A DNA stretch of 17,095 nucleotides from a bacterium (GCA_029553845.1 JAKPKF010000204.1:1-17095); one strand, 5' to 3'. Positions 7,675 to 13,100 are shown, counted from the stretch's first letter. Notes: generated by a model from the letters alone, not told the origin. Numbers and translations: made by a program.

Positions 7675-7830
7675 ATGGATGAAGTTACCTCAACTACAAC
7701 CCTCTCAGAGCAATTACAGGAACAACCTGTATCTTCTACTACATCTCTTGGTTCTGTTTTAATTGCATCTCTTTCCATTTCCTTGTTTTTAGTCATTGGG
7801 TATTTACTTATTAAGTGGTTTAAGTTTTAA
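7675..7830 (+). CDS. Small single-pass membrane protein (51 aa)
   Basis: A short open frame encodes 51 residues. The N-terminal half is polar and rich in Ser/Thr/Gln/Glu (MDEVTSTTTLSEQLQEQ). A hydrophobic segment of about 20 residues follows (SVLIASLSISLFLVIGYLLI), then a basic end (KWFKF). The clean polar-membrane-basic layout, a -10 box just upstream and placement 30 bp before the YtxH gene on the same strand suggest a real gene. By the positive-inside rule the C-terminus would be cytoplasmic and the N-terminus outside. A minus-strand frame across the same bases (7578-7796) overlaps rnhB, looks less protein-like and is taken as a shadow. I do not recognise a family. Confidence 0.7.
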   Translation: MDEVTSTTTLSEQLQEQPVSSTTSLGSVLIASLSISLFLVIGYLLIKWFKF

Positions 7831-7860
7831 TGTATATATATAAATTAAATATTTACTGCC

Positions 7861-8229
7861 ATGTCAGAGGATAAAACATTTTCATTTCTTAAGGGTATAT
7901 TAGTTGGAGCCATAGCTGGTGCTGTAACAGGAGTACTGTTAGCACCAAAGTCAGGTGTTGAAACAAGAGAAGATTTAAAGAAATTAGCTGTAGATTTCGG
8001 AGATAAAGCGAATGAGCTTTACACAAAAGCATCTACTATTCTTAAAGAGAAACTAACTTCACTTAAAAAAGCTGGTAAACAGATAAACCGAGAAAGTTAT
8101 TTGGAATTAGTATCTCAAGTAGTGGATGAGATAAAAAAGGATGGGTTAGTTACTGAAGAGGTCGCACAGAAAATTTCGACACAATTAAAAACAGATTGGG
8201 CTTTAGTAAAGGAAGAGTTAAAGAAATAA
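7861..8229 (+). CDS. YtxH domain-containing protein
   Basis: The 122-residue product begins with a short polar stretch and one glycine-rich membrane segment (about 10-27; GILVGAIAGAVTGVLLAPKSG). An amphipathic, Lys/Glu-rich helical tail follows (about 30-122). The GxxxG-like segment ending in LLAPKSG is the hallmark of the YtxH (gas-vesicle-protein-like) family, which is small, membrane-associated, often stress-related and of unknown mechanism. The tail here is longer than in many family members. It lies 30 bp downstream of another small membrane protein and ends at a strong intrinsic terminator, so the pair may be a short operon. A TATTTA box (7850-7855) ends 5 nt before the ATG and could give it a separate transcript. 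Confidence 0.85.
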   Translation: MSEDKTFSFLKGILVGAIAGAVTGVLLAPKSGVETREDLKKLAVDFGDKANELYTKASTILKEKLTSLKKAGKQINRESYLELVSQVVDEIKKDGLVTEEVAQKISTQLKTDWALVKEELKK

Positions 8230-8267
8230 CACTATATTTCATCAATCATAAGATTAAATATAAATAT

Positions 8268-8297
8268 GAGAGACTAGAAATAGTCTCTCTTTCTTTG
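8268..8297 (+). terminator. Intrinsic terminator after the YtxH gene
   Basis: A perfect 9-bp inverted repeat GAGAGACTA / TAGTCTCTC (8268-8276 and 8281-8289) encloses a GAAA tetraloop and is followed by TTTCTTT. It lies 39 nt after the stop codon. It also sits against the -35 region of the tRNA-Gly promoter and so would insulate the tRNA from upstream read-through. Confidence 0.85.
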
Positions 8298-8303
8298 TAG
8301 AAT
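8275..8303 (+). promoter_or_regulatory. Predicted promoter of tRNA-Gly
   Basis: TAGAAT (8298-8303) ends 11 nt before the first tRNA base, matching the geometry at tRNA-Leu and tRNA-Glu. The -35 at 17 bp is TAGAAA (8275-8280), a weak match lying inside the terminator hairpin. Confidence 0.45.
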
Positions 8304-8314
8304 AACAATATTAT

Positions 8315-8391
8315 GCGAGAGTAGTTCAGTTGGCTAGAATGTCTCCTTCCCAAGGAGAAGGTCGCGGGTTCGAATCCCGTCTCTCGCTCCA
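8315..8391 (+). tRNA. tRNA-Gly (anticodon CCC)
   Basis: Acceptor stem GCGAGAG/CTCTCGC is perfect, the anticodon stem is TCTCC/GGAGA with loop TTCCCAA (anticodon CCC), the T loop is canonical TTCGAAT, the discriminator is T as usual for bacterial tRNA-Gly, and CCA is encoded. Confidence 0.96.
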
Positions 8392-8397
8392 GATTTC

Positions 8398-8649
8398 CTA
8401 TCTATACACCTCTCTTCTGTGTCCTATCCGAAGAATTTTCATTTTATCATCATTTACATCGAATATAACTCTATATTCACCAACTCTAAAACGAAAAGAC
8501 CCTGTTCTATAATCAGTTAATGGCTTTGCAAATAGAAGTGGATCCTCTTGTTTACAAAAGAAATCAAGTTTAATAATAATTCTTTTCTGTATAGATTTGG
8601 GGAGTTTCTTGATATCTCTTACCGCAGATACTGTAAATCTATATTCCAT
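8398..8649 (-). CDS. RelE/ParE-family toxin of a type II toxin-antitoxin pair
   Basis: The 83-residue product has the short RelE/ParE fold pattern: YRFTVSAVRDIKKLPKSIQKRI at the N-terminus (quoted in part as SAVRDIKKLPKSIQKRI), FRFRVGEYRVIFDV (about 52-65) and ILRIGHRREVY at the C-terminus. The basic residues Arg53, Arg55, Arg60 and the HRR triplet (77-79) sit where RelE-type ribonucleases have their active-site residues. RelE toxins cut mRNA in the ribosomal A site; a ParE-like gyrase poison is less likely from the C-terminal pattern. It starts 5 nt after the antitoxin stop, so the two are cotranscribed. Its stop codon lies 6 bp from the convergent tRNA-Gly. The pair looks intact. Confidence 0.92.
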   Translation of the reverse strand: MEYRFTVSAVRDIKKLPKSIQKRIIIKLDFFCKQEDPLLFAKPLTDYRTGSFRFRVGEYRVIFDVNDDKMKILRIGHRREVYR

Positions 8650-8654
8650 AGTAT

Positions 8655-8930
8655 TTACAGATTAAGCATTTTCTTCACCTCATTGGCAGAATAAGTTTTT
8701 TCCTTTCTTCGTTTATCAATTCTTTCTTTAAGTATTGGTGAAGCCATCGCTTCCAAATCTTCAATTATATCTTCCCACATATCATTAGGAATTAAGACCC
8801 CTAAGGCCTTATCGTTTTTCAATACACGGTAGAAGGTATTTGTATCAGCAGCATCTTCAAACAAACGGGTTAGACCAGCCTGTGCTTTTTGAATATTTGT
8901 AAATTTTTCAGAAGATATTAATTGTCTCAT
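8655..8930 (-). CDS. Phd/YefM-type antitoxin
   Basis: The 91-residue product precedes the RelE-type toxin gene. Its N-terminal part (MRQLISSEKFTNIQKAQ..LTRLFEDA) and the middle stretch YRVLKNDKALGVLIPNDMWEDIIEDLEAM fit the Phd/YefM DNA-binding fold. The basic, probably flexible C-terminal tail (about 65-91, KERIDKRRKEKTYSANEVKKM) would wrap the toxin. Such antitoxins neutralise the toxin and repress their own operon as toxin-antitoxin complexes. A palindromic operator begins one base upstream of the ATG and overlaps the promoter, consistent with autoregulation. The start is fixed by the operator and by the -10 box 9 nt upstream. Confidence 0.88.
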   Translation of the reverse strand: MRQLISSEKFTNIQKAQAGLTRLFEDAADTNTFYRVLKNDKALGVLIPNDMWEDIIEDLEAMASPILKERIDKRRKEKTYSANEVKKMLNL

Positions 8931-8959
8931 ATTACAGAAGTATTACATGATTCTGTAAT
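8931..8959. promoter_or_regulatory. Palindromic operator of the toxin-antitoxin operon
   Basis: ATTACAGAA (8931-8939) and TTCTGTAAT (8951-8959) form a perfect 9-bp inverted repeat with an 11-bp spacer, placing the half-sites on one face of the helix about two turns apart. It starts immediately before the antitoxin ATG and covers the -10 element, the expected place for antitoxin-mediated repression. Confidence 0.8.
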
Positions 8960-8967
8960 TATGTCAA
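8940..8967 (-). promoter_or_regulatory. Promoter of the toxin-antitoxin operon
   Basis: Minus-strand consensus TTGACA (8962-8967) is followed after 16 bp by TAATAC (8940-8945), which ends 9 nt before the antitoxin ATG. The operator palindrome overlaps it. Confidence 0.7.
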
Positions 8968-9007
8968 GACTGTAGTATAATATCTCACTTCCTTTTTACA
9001 CTCTTAC

Positions 9008-9026
9008 CTGTTACAATACTGTTACA
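9008..9026 (+). repeat. Direct repeat of CTGTTACA ahead of tRNA-Thr
   Basis: CTGTTACA occurs at 9008-9015 and 9019-9026, exactly 11 bp apart, covering a possible -10 box TACAAT (9012-9017) upstream of tRNA-Thr. One-turn spacing is typical of tandem regulator sites, but the sequence is AT-rich and chance is possible. A perfect TATAAT also lies at 8976-8981. Confidence 0.4.
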
Positions 9027-9029
9027 TAT

Positions 9030-9102
9030 GCTGATGTAGCTCAGCTGGTAGAGCACTCCCTTCGTAAGGGATAGGTCGGTGGATCGAAGCCACCCATCAG
9101 CT
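9030..9102 (+). tRNA. tRNA-Thr (anticodon CGT)
   Basis: Acceptor GCTGATG/CATCAGC is perfect, the D arm is GCTC/GAGC, and the anticodon loop TTCGTAA gives CGT. The anticodon stem has a C-T mismatch at its outer pair. The T stem is GGTGG/CCACC with loop ATCGAAG, so position 54 is A instead of T. The discriminator is T and CCA is not encoded. Confidence 0.92.
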
Positions 9103-9112
9103 TTTTAAAAAT

Positions 9113-10183
9113 ATGAAAACACCTACATACACAATTACAAACCTAATCCTCTCTTACATAGTTAAGTATGAACTTGCCATCAAAGACATAACACACTATC
9201 CCCTACCAGAAAAATATCTTCTACCTTTACAAGAAAAATACGGTGCAGAAGATTTAAATGCTCTCGGTGATTTAGTTGGTAATACCATTGGATACAACAA
9301 ATCACTACAAGTACAAAGAGGACAAGAGCTAGCCTCCCAGAGAAAAAATCTTCAACTATTCATAAATATCCGGAATGCTAAAGATTACATAAATTCCTAC
9401 ACTACAAATAGCTCTCTTAAACCATCTATAGAACTCTCTTCACACCTTAATAAACTAGCAATGAAAGGACTTGTAGATGATTGGGATTTGGCAAAATTAA
9501 AAACATTCTCAGAAAAACCAAACGAAATATATGACACGTGGTTTAAAATGAGAGACTACTACCCACACATTGACTCTGCATCACATTTTAATGAGATTTT
9601 CGAATGGATAAAAGATGGAAAAGATTCAAATCACAAACTTATTAAATTCGCTGCCCTTACATACGAATTCATAGACAAAGCGCCATATTTTGTAGGAAAC
9701 CAAATTACAGCAATACTTACCCTTGAAATACTTGCTAAGCAGTATGGATACAATCCAGATAACTTACTTCCTTTCTTCAAATCCATAAACAACATATCCC
9801 AAGATTTACTAGATGCATTTAAGATATCTAAGAGTAAAAGAGATCTAACCACCTTCATAGAAGCATTCCTTTACGCCATATCTCTTACTGCCATAGATGT
9901 ATCCAGAGAATTAAAAGATACATATACAAAGAAAGTTAAAAAACAGGGAGCCTTAGAGATATCACTAAACCCAAGACAAATTAAAGTCATGGATTACATA
10001 ACTCTCAATCACAAGATTACCAGAAGTAAATACACCAAGATGATGGGTGTATCCTTTATGACCTCCTACAGAGATCTACAAGAAATGGTAGATAAGGGAT
10101 ATATCAAACAAAAAGGACAAGGAAGAGGAACCTTCTATGTCCTCTCCAAAGAACAGGAAGATATTGTCTTGGAAATTGAATAA
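9113..10183 (+). CDS. Fic-fold protein with a degenerate catalytic motif and C-terminal winged helix
   Basis: The 356-residue product follows the layout of Fic (AMP-transferase) proteins. A helical N-terminal region reads LGDLVGNTIG...RNAKDYI (about 51-93) where the inhibitory and first core helices normally lie. The Fic core comes next (about 150-260), and then a winged-helix tail, LNPRQIKVMDYI...SYRDLQEMVDKGYIKQKGQGRGTFYVL (about 285-345). The catalytic motif HPFxxGNGR is replaced by APYFVGNQI (190-198): the essential His, the acidic residue and the final GR are gone, so AMP transfer is very unlikely. The protein may instead be a DNA-binding regulator or scaffold; that is inference. It starts 10 nt after tRNA-Thr with no Shine-Dalgarno, suggesting a shared transcript. 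Confidence 0.7.
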   Translation: MKTPTYTITNLILSYIVKYELAIKDITHYPLPEKYLLPLQEKYGAEDLNALGDLVGNTIGYNKSLQVQRGQELASQRKNLQLFINIRNAKDYINSYTTNSSLKPSIELSSHLNKLAMKGLVDDWDLAKLKTFSEKPNEIYDTWFKMRDYYPHIDSASHFNEIFEWIKDGKDSNHKLIKFAALTYEFIDKAPYFVGNQITAILTLEILAKQYGYNPDNLLPFFKSINNISQDLLDAFKISKSKRDLTTFIEAFLYAISLTAIDVSRELKDTYTKKVKKQGALEISLNPRQIKVMDYITLNHKITRSKYTKMMGVSFMTSYRDLQEMVDKGYIKQKGQGRGTFYVLSKEQEDIVLEIE

Positions 10184-10204
10184 TCTAGTTAAACTTGTTA
10201 ACAT
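10176..10204 (+). promoter_or_regulatory. Predicted promoter of gatB-gatC
   Basis: TTGAAT (10176-10181) and TAACAT (10199-10204) are 17 bp apart and the -10 box ends 8 nt before the gatB ATG at 10213. The -35 lies in the last codons of the Fic-fold gene. Confidence 0.6.
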
Positions 10205-10212
10205 TACTAACT

Positions 10213-11679
10213 ATGGAATATGACATCATCGTTGGTTTAGAAATACATGTACAAACTAAAACAGAATCTAAAATGTTCTGTTCTTGTCCTACAGGATATT
10301 TCCAGAAAGATCCAAACACGCATGTATGCCCTGTATGTTTAGGACTCCCAGGAGCGCTACCAGTTCCAAACAGAAGAGCAATTGAACTATGCATACTCAT
10401 GGGACTTGCTACAAATTGTAAGATAAACCAGAACATATACTTCGACAGAAAGCATTACTTCTACCCAGACTTACCAAAAGGATACCAGATTAGTCAGTAC
10501 AAAGACCCAATCTGTTCAAACGGCAAAGTAACCTTACCCTCTGGAGTAGAAATTGAAATAGAGAGAATTCATCAGGAAGAGGATGTTGCTAAATCTACCC
10601 ATCACAAAGAGGTTTCTACAAACAAAGATTATTCACTCATAGATTACAATAAATCCGGCATTCCACTCATTGAGATAGTAACTAAACCATGTATCCGCAG
10701 TGCTAAAGATGCAAAAGATTTTGCCACACAAATTAGACAGATTTGTAGATACTTAAATATCTCTGATGCAGATATGGAAAAGGGACAGATGAGATGTGAA
10801 CCAAATATCTCCATACAGGAGAAAGGCAAATGGAAATATGAAGATGGAAAAATATTACCTGTTGGAGATTACAAATTAAATAACAAGGTTGAAGTAAAAA
10901 ATATTGGCTCCATAACTGCAGTAGAGAAATCCATAGAATATGAAGTAAAGAGATTAACAGAGGAAATAACAAATGGAAAAGAAATAATACAGCAGACAAG
11001 AGGTTGGAATGCAGATAAGGGAATTACAGAATTCCAAAGAAGCAAGGAAACAGCAGACGATTACAGATATATGCCAGAACCAGACATCCCTGTAATTGAA
11101 GTCTCTAAAAAAGATATTGAAAGAATATCTAACGAGCTTGTAGAACTTCCACACGAGAAGATAACAAGATATACAAAGGATTACGATATCTCTACATACG
11201 CCGCAGAAGTTATTTCTTCTACAAAAGAAAACGCCTCTTACTTTGAATCTCTTCTTGCAGAGCTTAAGCCATCTCTAGATGAGAAGACTGCTGCAAAAGA
11301 GGCAGCCAATTGGTTAATGGGTACAGTATATTCAATTGGTAAAGATGTAGATATTAAAGATTTAGCATTACTAATTAAAAAATTTAGAGATGGAATCATA
11401 ACAAAGGGAGTTGCGGAAGAATTACTTAAAAACTGTCTAGAAAACAACAAAGATATATCGGATGAGTTAGAAAAGTTTGAAAGTTCTTCAAAAGAAAACT
11501 CTGAAAAATTGGAAGATATTGTAAAAGATATAATTGCAAGAAATCCTAAGGCAGTAGCAGATTACAAGGGTGGTAAAGAATCTACAATTGGCTATCTCGT
11601 AGGACAGGTTATGCAATCTACGAAGGGTAGTGCAAATCCAAATGAAGCGAAGAATATATTAGTGAAATTACTTAAATGA
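10213..11679 (+). CDS. gatB: Aspartyl/glutamyl-tRNA amidotransferase subunit B
   Basis: GatB binds the mischarged Glu-tRNA(Gln) or Asp-tRNA(Asn), activates the side chain with ATP and receives ammonia from GatA. The 488-residue product begins MEYDIIVGLEIHVQTKT, the family signature. Cysteines at 23, 25, 39 and 42 (FCSC...CPVC) match the zinc-binding site, followed by DRKHYFYPDLPKGYQISQY and GIPLIEIVT of the kinase-like cradle. The C-terminus has the helical tail and YqeY-like domain (IARNPKAVADYKGGKESTIGYLVGQVM). An ATG at 10195 would add six residues but precedes the -10 box, so the ATG at 10213 is preferred. The stop overlaps the gatC start (ATGA), indicating translational coupling. Confidence 0.97.
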   Translation: MEYDIIVGLEIHVQTKTESKMFCSCPTGYFQKDPNTHVCPVCLGLPGALPVPNRRAIELCILMGLATNCKINQNIYFDRKHYFYPDLPKGYQISQYKDPICSNGKVTLPSGVEIEIERIHQEEDVAKSTHHKEVSTNKDYSLIDYNKSGIPLIEIVTKPCIRSAKDAKDFATQIRQICRYLNISDADMEKGQMRCEPNISIQEKGKWKYEDGKILPVGDYKLNNKVEVKNIGSITAVEKSIEYEVKRLTEEITNGKEIIQQTRGWNADKGITEFQRSKETADDYRYMPEPDIPVIEVSKKDIERISNELVELPHEKITRYTKDYDISTYAAEVISSTKENASYFESLLAELKPSLDEKTAAKEAANWLMGTVYSIGKDVDIKDLALLIKKFRDGIITKGVAEELLKNCLENNKDISDELEKFESSSKENSEKLEDIVKDIIARNPKAVADYKGGKESTIGYLVGQVMQSTKGSANPNEAKNILVKLLK

Positions 11680-11969
11680 AAATAGATGTAAAACATATAG
11701 CAGATTTATCTAGAATAGCTCTTACACAGGAAGAGTTAGATAAATTTACACCACAGATGGAAACAATATTACAATCTGCTTCTGAATTAAAGAATGTAGA
11801 TACTGATAATGTAGCACCAATGAAAAAACATATACCATTTTCAGACTTAAGAGATGATATCCCTACTCCATCACTTACTCAGGAAGAGGTATTAAAAAAT
11901 GCTAAACATACTGAGAAAGGATATGTTAAGGTATATGGAAAAATATTTGGTGACATTGAAGAAAGTTAG
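11676..11969 (+). CDS. gatC: Aspartyl/glutamyl-tRNA amidotransferase subunit C
   Basis: GatC is the small belt subunit that wraps around GatA and GatB and stabilises the amidotransferase. The 97-residue product has the usual length and motifs: VKHIADLSRIALTQEEL at the N-terminus, LKNVDTDNVAPM in the middle and LRDDIPTPSLTQEEVLKNAKH towards the C-terminus. Its ATG overlaps the gatB stop by four bases, so translation probably depends on termination of gatB rather than on a Shine-Dalgarno sequence, and none is seen. The last codons contain the -35 element of the tRNA-Leu promoter. Confidence 0.96.
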   Translation: MKIDVKHIADLSRIALTQEELDKFTPQMETILQSASELKNVDTDNVAPMKKHIPFSDLRDDIPTPSLTQEEVLKNAKHTEKGYVKVYGKIFGDIEES

Positions 11970-11984
11970 TATCTCTAGTAAAAT
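11956..11984 (+). promoter_or_regulatory. Predicted promoter of tRNA-Leu
   Basis: TTGAAG (11956-11961) and TAAAAT (11979-11984) are 17 bp apart; the -10 box ends 13 nt before the first tRNA base. Confidence 0.65.
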
Positions 11985-11997
11985 ACTCCCTGTATAA

Positions 11998-12086
11998 GCC
12001 GAGGTGGTGAAATTGGCAGACACGCTTGCCTTAGGAGCAAGTGGGAGTAATATCCCTTGCAGGTTCAAATCCTGTCCTCGGCACCA
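11998..12086 (+). tRNA. tRNA-Leu (anticodon TAG)
   Basis: Class II tRNA with a long variable arm (GGGAGTAATATCCC). The acceptor is GCCGAGG/CCTCGGC, the anticodon stem CTTGC/GCAAG with loop CTTAGGA (anticodon TAG), the T loop canonical TTCAAAT, the discriminator A, and CCA is encoded. Confidence 0.96.
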
Positions 12087-12107
12087 TATATTTTTTACTT
12101 ACAATAC

Positions 12108-12347
12108 ATGCTAAAGAAAATCATAAAACCATTTCAAGAAGTACTACTTGAACGAAAGCTGTGCGTTGGATGTACAGGACAACTAGAGAATTCCAAAAGA
12201 TTAGGAAACCTCTCAGATAATAGATTCATGGTACAGTGCAAATGCAAAAGAAGATATGTATTTGACAAAGAAATGAACAAATACCAAAGAGCTACATTCG
12301 CAGAAGAACAACAAATACTAAAACAGATCAAAAAAGATAGTGAATAG
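12108..12347 (+). CDS. Small four-cysteine (probable zinc-binding) protein
   Basis: The 79-residue basic product is not a family I can name. It has an N-terminal amphipathic stretch (MLKKIIKPFQEVLLERK), then CVGC (about 19-22) and CKC (about 44-46) separated by about 21 residues, then a charged helical tail. The paired cysteines suggest a single zinc ribbon-like knuckle that could bind RNA or protein; that is inference. I chose the ATG at 12108 because the upstream extension of the frame lies inside tRNA-Leu. The gene begins 21 nt after the tRNA-Leu CCA, with no Shine-Dalgarno and only a misplaced TACAAT (12100-12105), so it is probably expressed from the tRNA promoter. Its 3' end adjoins the tRNA-Glu promoter. 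Confidence 0.75.
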   Translation: MLKKIIKPFQEVLLERKLCVGCTGQLENSKRLGNLSDNRFMVQCKCKRRYVFDKEMNKYQRATFAEEQQILKQIKKDSE

Positions 12348-12352
12348 TTATC

Positions 12353-12381
12353 TTCACAAAGTATTCCAATTATAGTAGAAT
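12353..12381 (+). promoter_or_regulatory. Predicted promoter of tRNA-Glu
   Basis: TTCACA (12353-12358) and TAGAAT (12376-12381) are 17 bp apart; the -10 box ends 12 nt before the first tRNA base, nearly identical geometry to tRNA-Leu. Confidence 0.65.
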
Positions 12382-12393
12382 TCTTAAGGTTAT

Positions 12394-12469
12394 GCCGCTA
12401 TCGTCTAGTGGCCTAGGACAACAGGTTTTCATCCTGTAAACCGGAGTTCGATTCTCCGTAGCGGTACCA
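12394..12469 (+). tRNA. tRNA-Glu (anticodon TTC)
   Basis: Acceptor GCCGCTA/TAGCGGT pairs fully with a G1-U72 wobble at the end. The D arm is GTCT/GGAC, the anticodon stem ACAGG/CCTGT with loop TTTTCAT (anticodon TTC), the T stem CGGAG/CTCCG with canonical TTCGATT, the discriminator A, and CCA is encoded. Confidence 0.95.
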
Positions 12470-12491
12470 TATTATTTTATCTGCCCAAACC

Positions 12492-13100
12492 ATGTACGAA
12501 ACAGAAACAAAAATTAAAACTCCAACAGAGAAAATCGCTGCAACCTTTTCCTCTATTGGGCAGTTTTTACTTTCCTTTTTAGAAACAATTGTTGTAGCAC
12601 TAGTAATATCCATTGTTTTGTATCTGTTTATCATGACCCCTCATGAAGTTATTGGTAACTCCATGCATCCAACATACCAGAATGGAGAATACCTAATGGC
12701 AAACAAGCTATTGTACAGATTCCAAGATCCACAAAGAGGCGATGTCATAATCTTTAAATATTCAGATACACAAGACTTCATAAAAAGAGTAATTGGCCTA
12801 CCAGGAGACAAAGTTATGTTAAAGGATGGACATATATATATCAATGATCAGCTACTTGATGAATCAGCCTATTTAAGTAATTCAATCTATACCAACGGAG
12901 GAGAATTCCTCCACGAGGGAGAAAGTATCATAGTTCCTAACAATGAATACTTTGTATGTGGAGACAACAGGCCACACAGTTCAGATTCTAGAACCTTTGG
13001 CCCAGTATCCAAAGATAATATAAAGGGAAAAGCATGGCTTGTTTACTTCCCATTCTCACAATTCAGAATAGCCCAGCACGAAACATATTCTAACCTCTAG
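12492..13100 (+). CDS. lepB: Signal peptidase I
   Basis: Type I signal peptidase removes signal peptides from exported proteins at the outer face of the cytoplasmic membrane. The 202-residue product has a cytoplasmic N-terminus, one membrane anchor (about 27-48), and the catalytic Ser-Lys dyad: Ser57 in GNSMHPT (box B) and Lys98 in FIKRVIGLPGD (box D). Box E is GDNRPHSSDSRTFGPV (158-172). It is of the short, single-anchor Gram-positive type. The gene begins 22 nt after the tRNA-Glu CCA. No Shine-Dalgarno and no convincing promoter lie in that gap, so it is probably cotranscribed with the tRNA. parA follows after 38 bp with its own promoter. Confidence 0.96.
   Translation: MYETETKIKTPTEKIAATFSSIGQFLLSFLETIVVALVISIVLYLFIMTPHEVIGNSMHPTYQNGEYLMANKLLYRFQDPQRGDVIIFKYSDTQDFIKRVIGLPGDKVMLKDGHIYINDQLLDESAYLSNSIYTNGGEFLHEGESIIVPNNEYFVCGDNRPHSSDSRTFGPVSKDNIKGKAWLVYFPFSQFRIAQHETYSNL

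Noticed and set aside
7578..7796. 72-codon minus-strand frame upstream of and overlapping rnhB
   Set aside because: It overlaps the conserved N-terminus of RNase HII in another frame and the 51-aa membrane-protein frame; its composition does not look like a folded or membrane protein.
8315..8400. tRNA-Gly 3' end as an integration (attachment) site for the toxin-antitoxin pair
   Set aside because: I found no direct repeat of the tRNA 3' end on the far side of the pair and no integrase gene.
9095..9112. T-run after tRNA-Thr as an intrinsic terminator
   Set aside because: No independent hairpin precedes it; the only stem is the tRNA T arm, seven bases away from the T-run, and the next gene starts 10 nt later.
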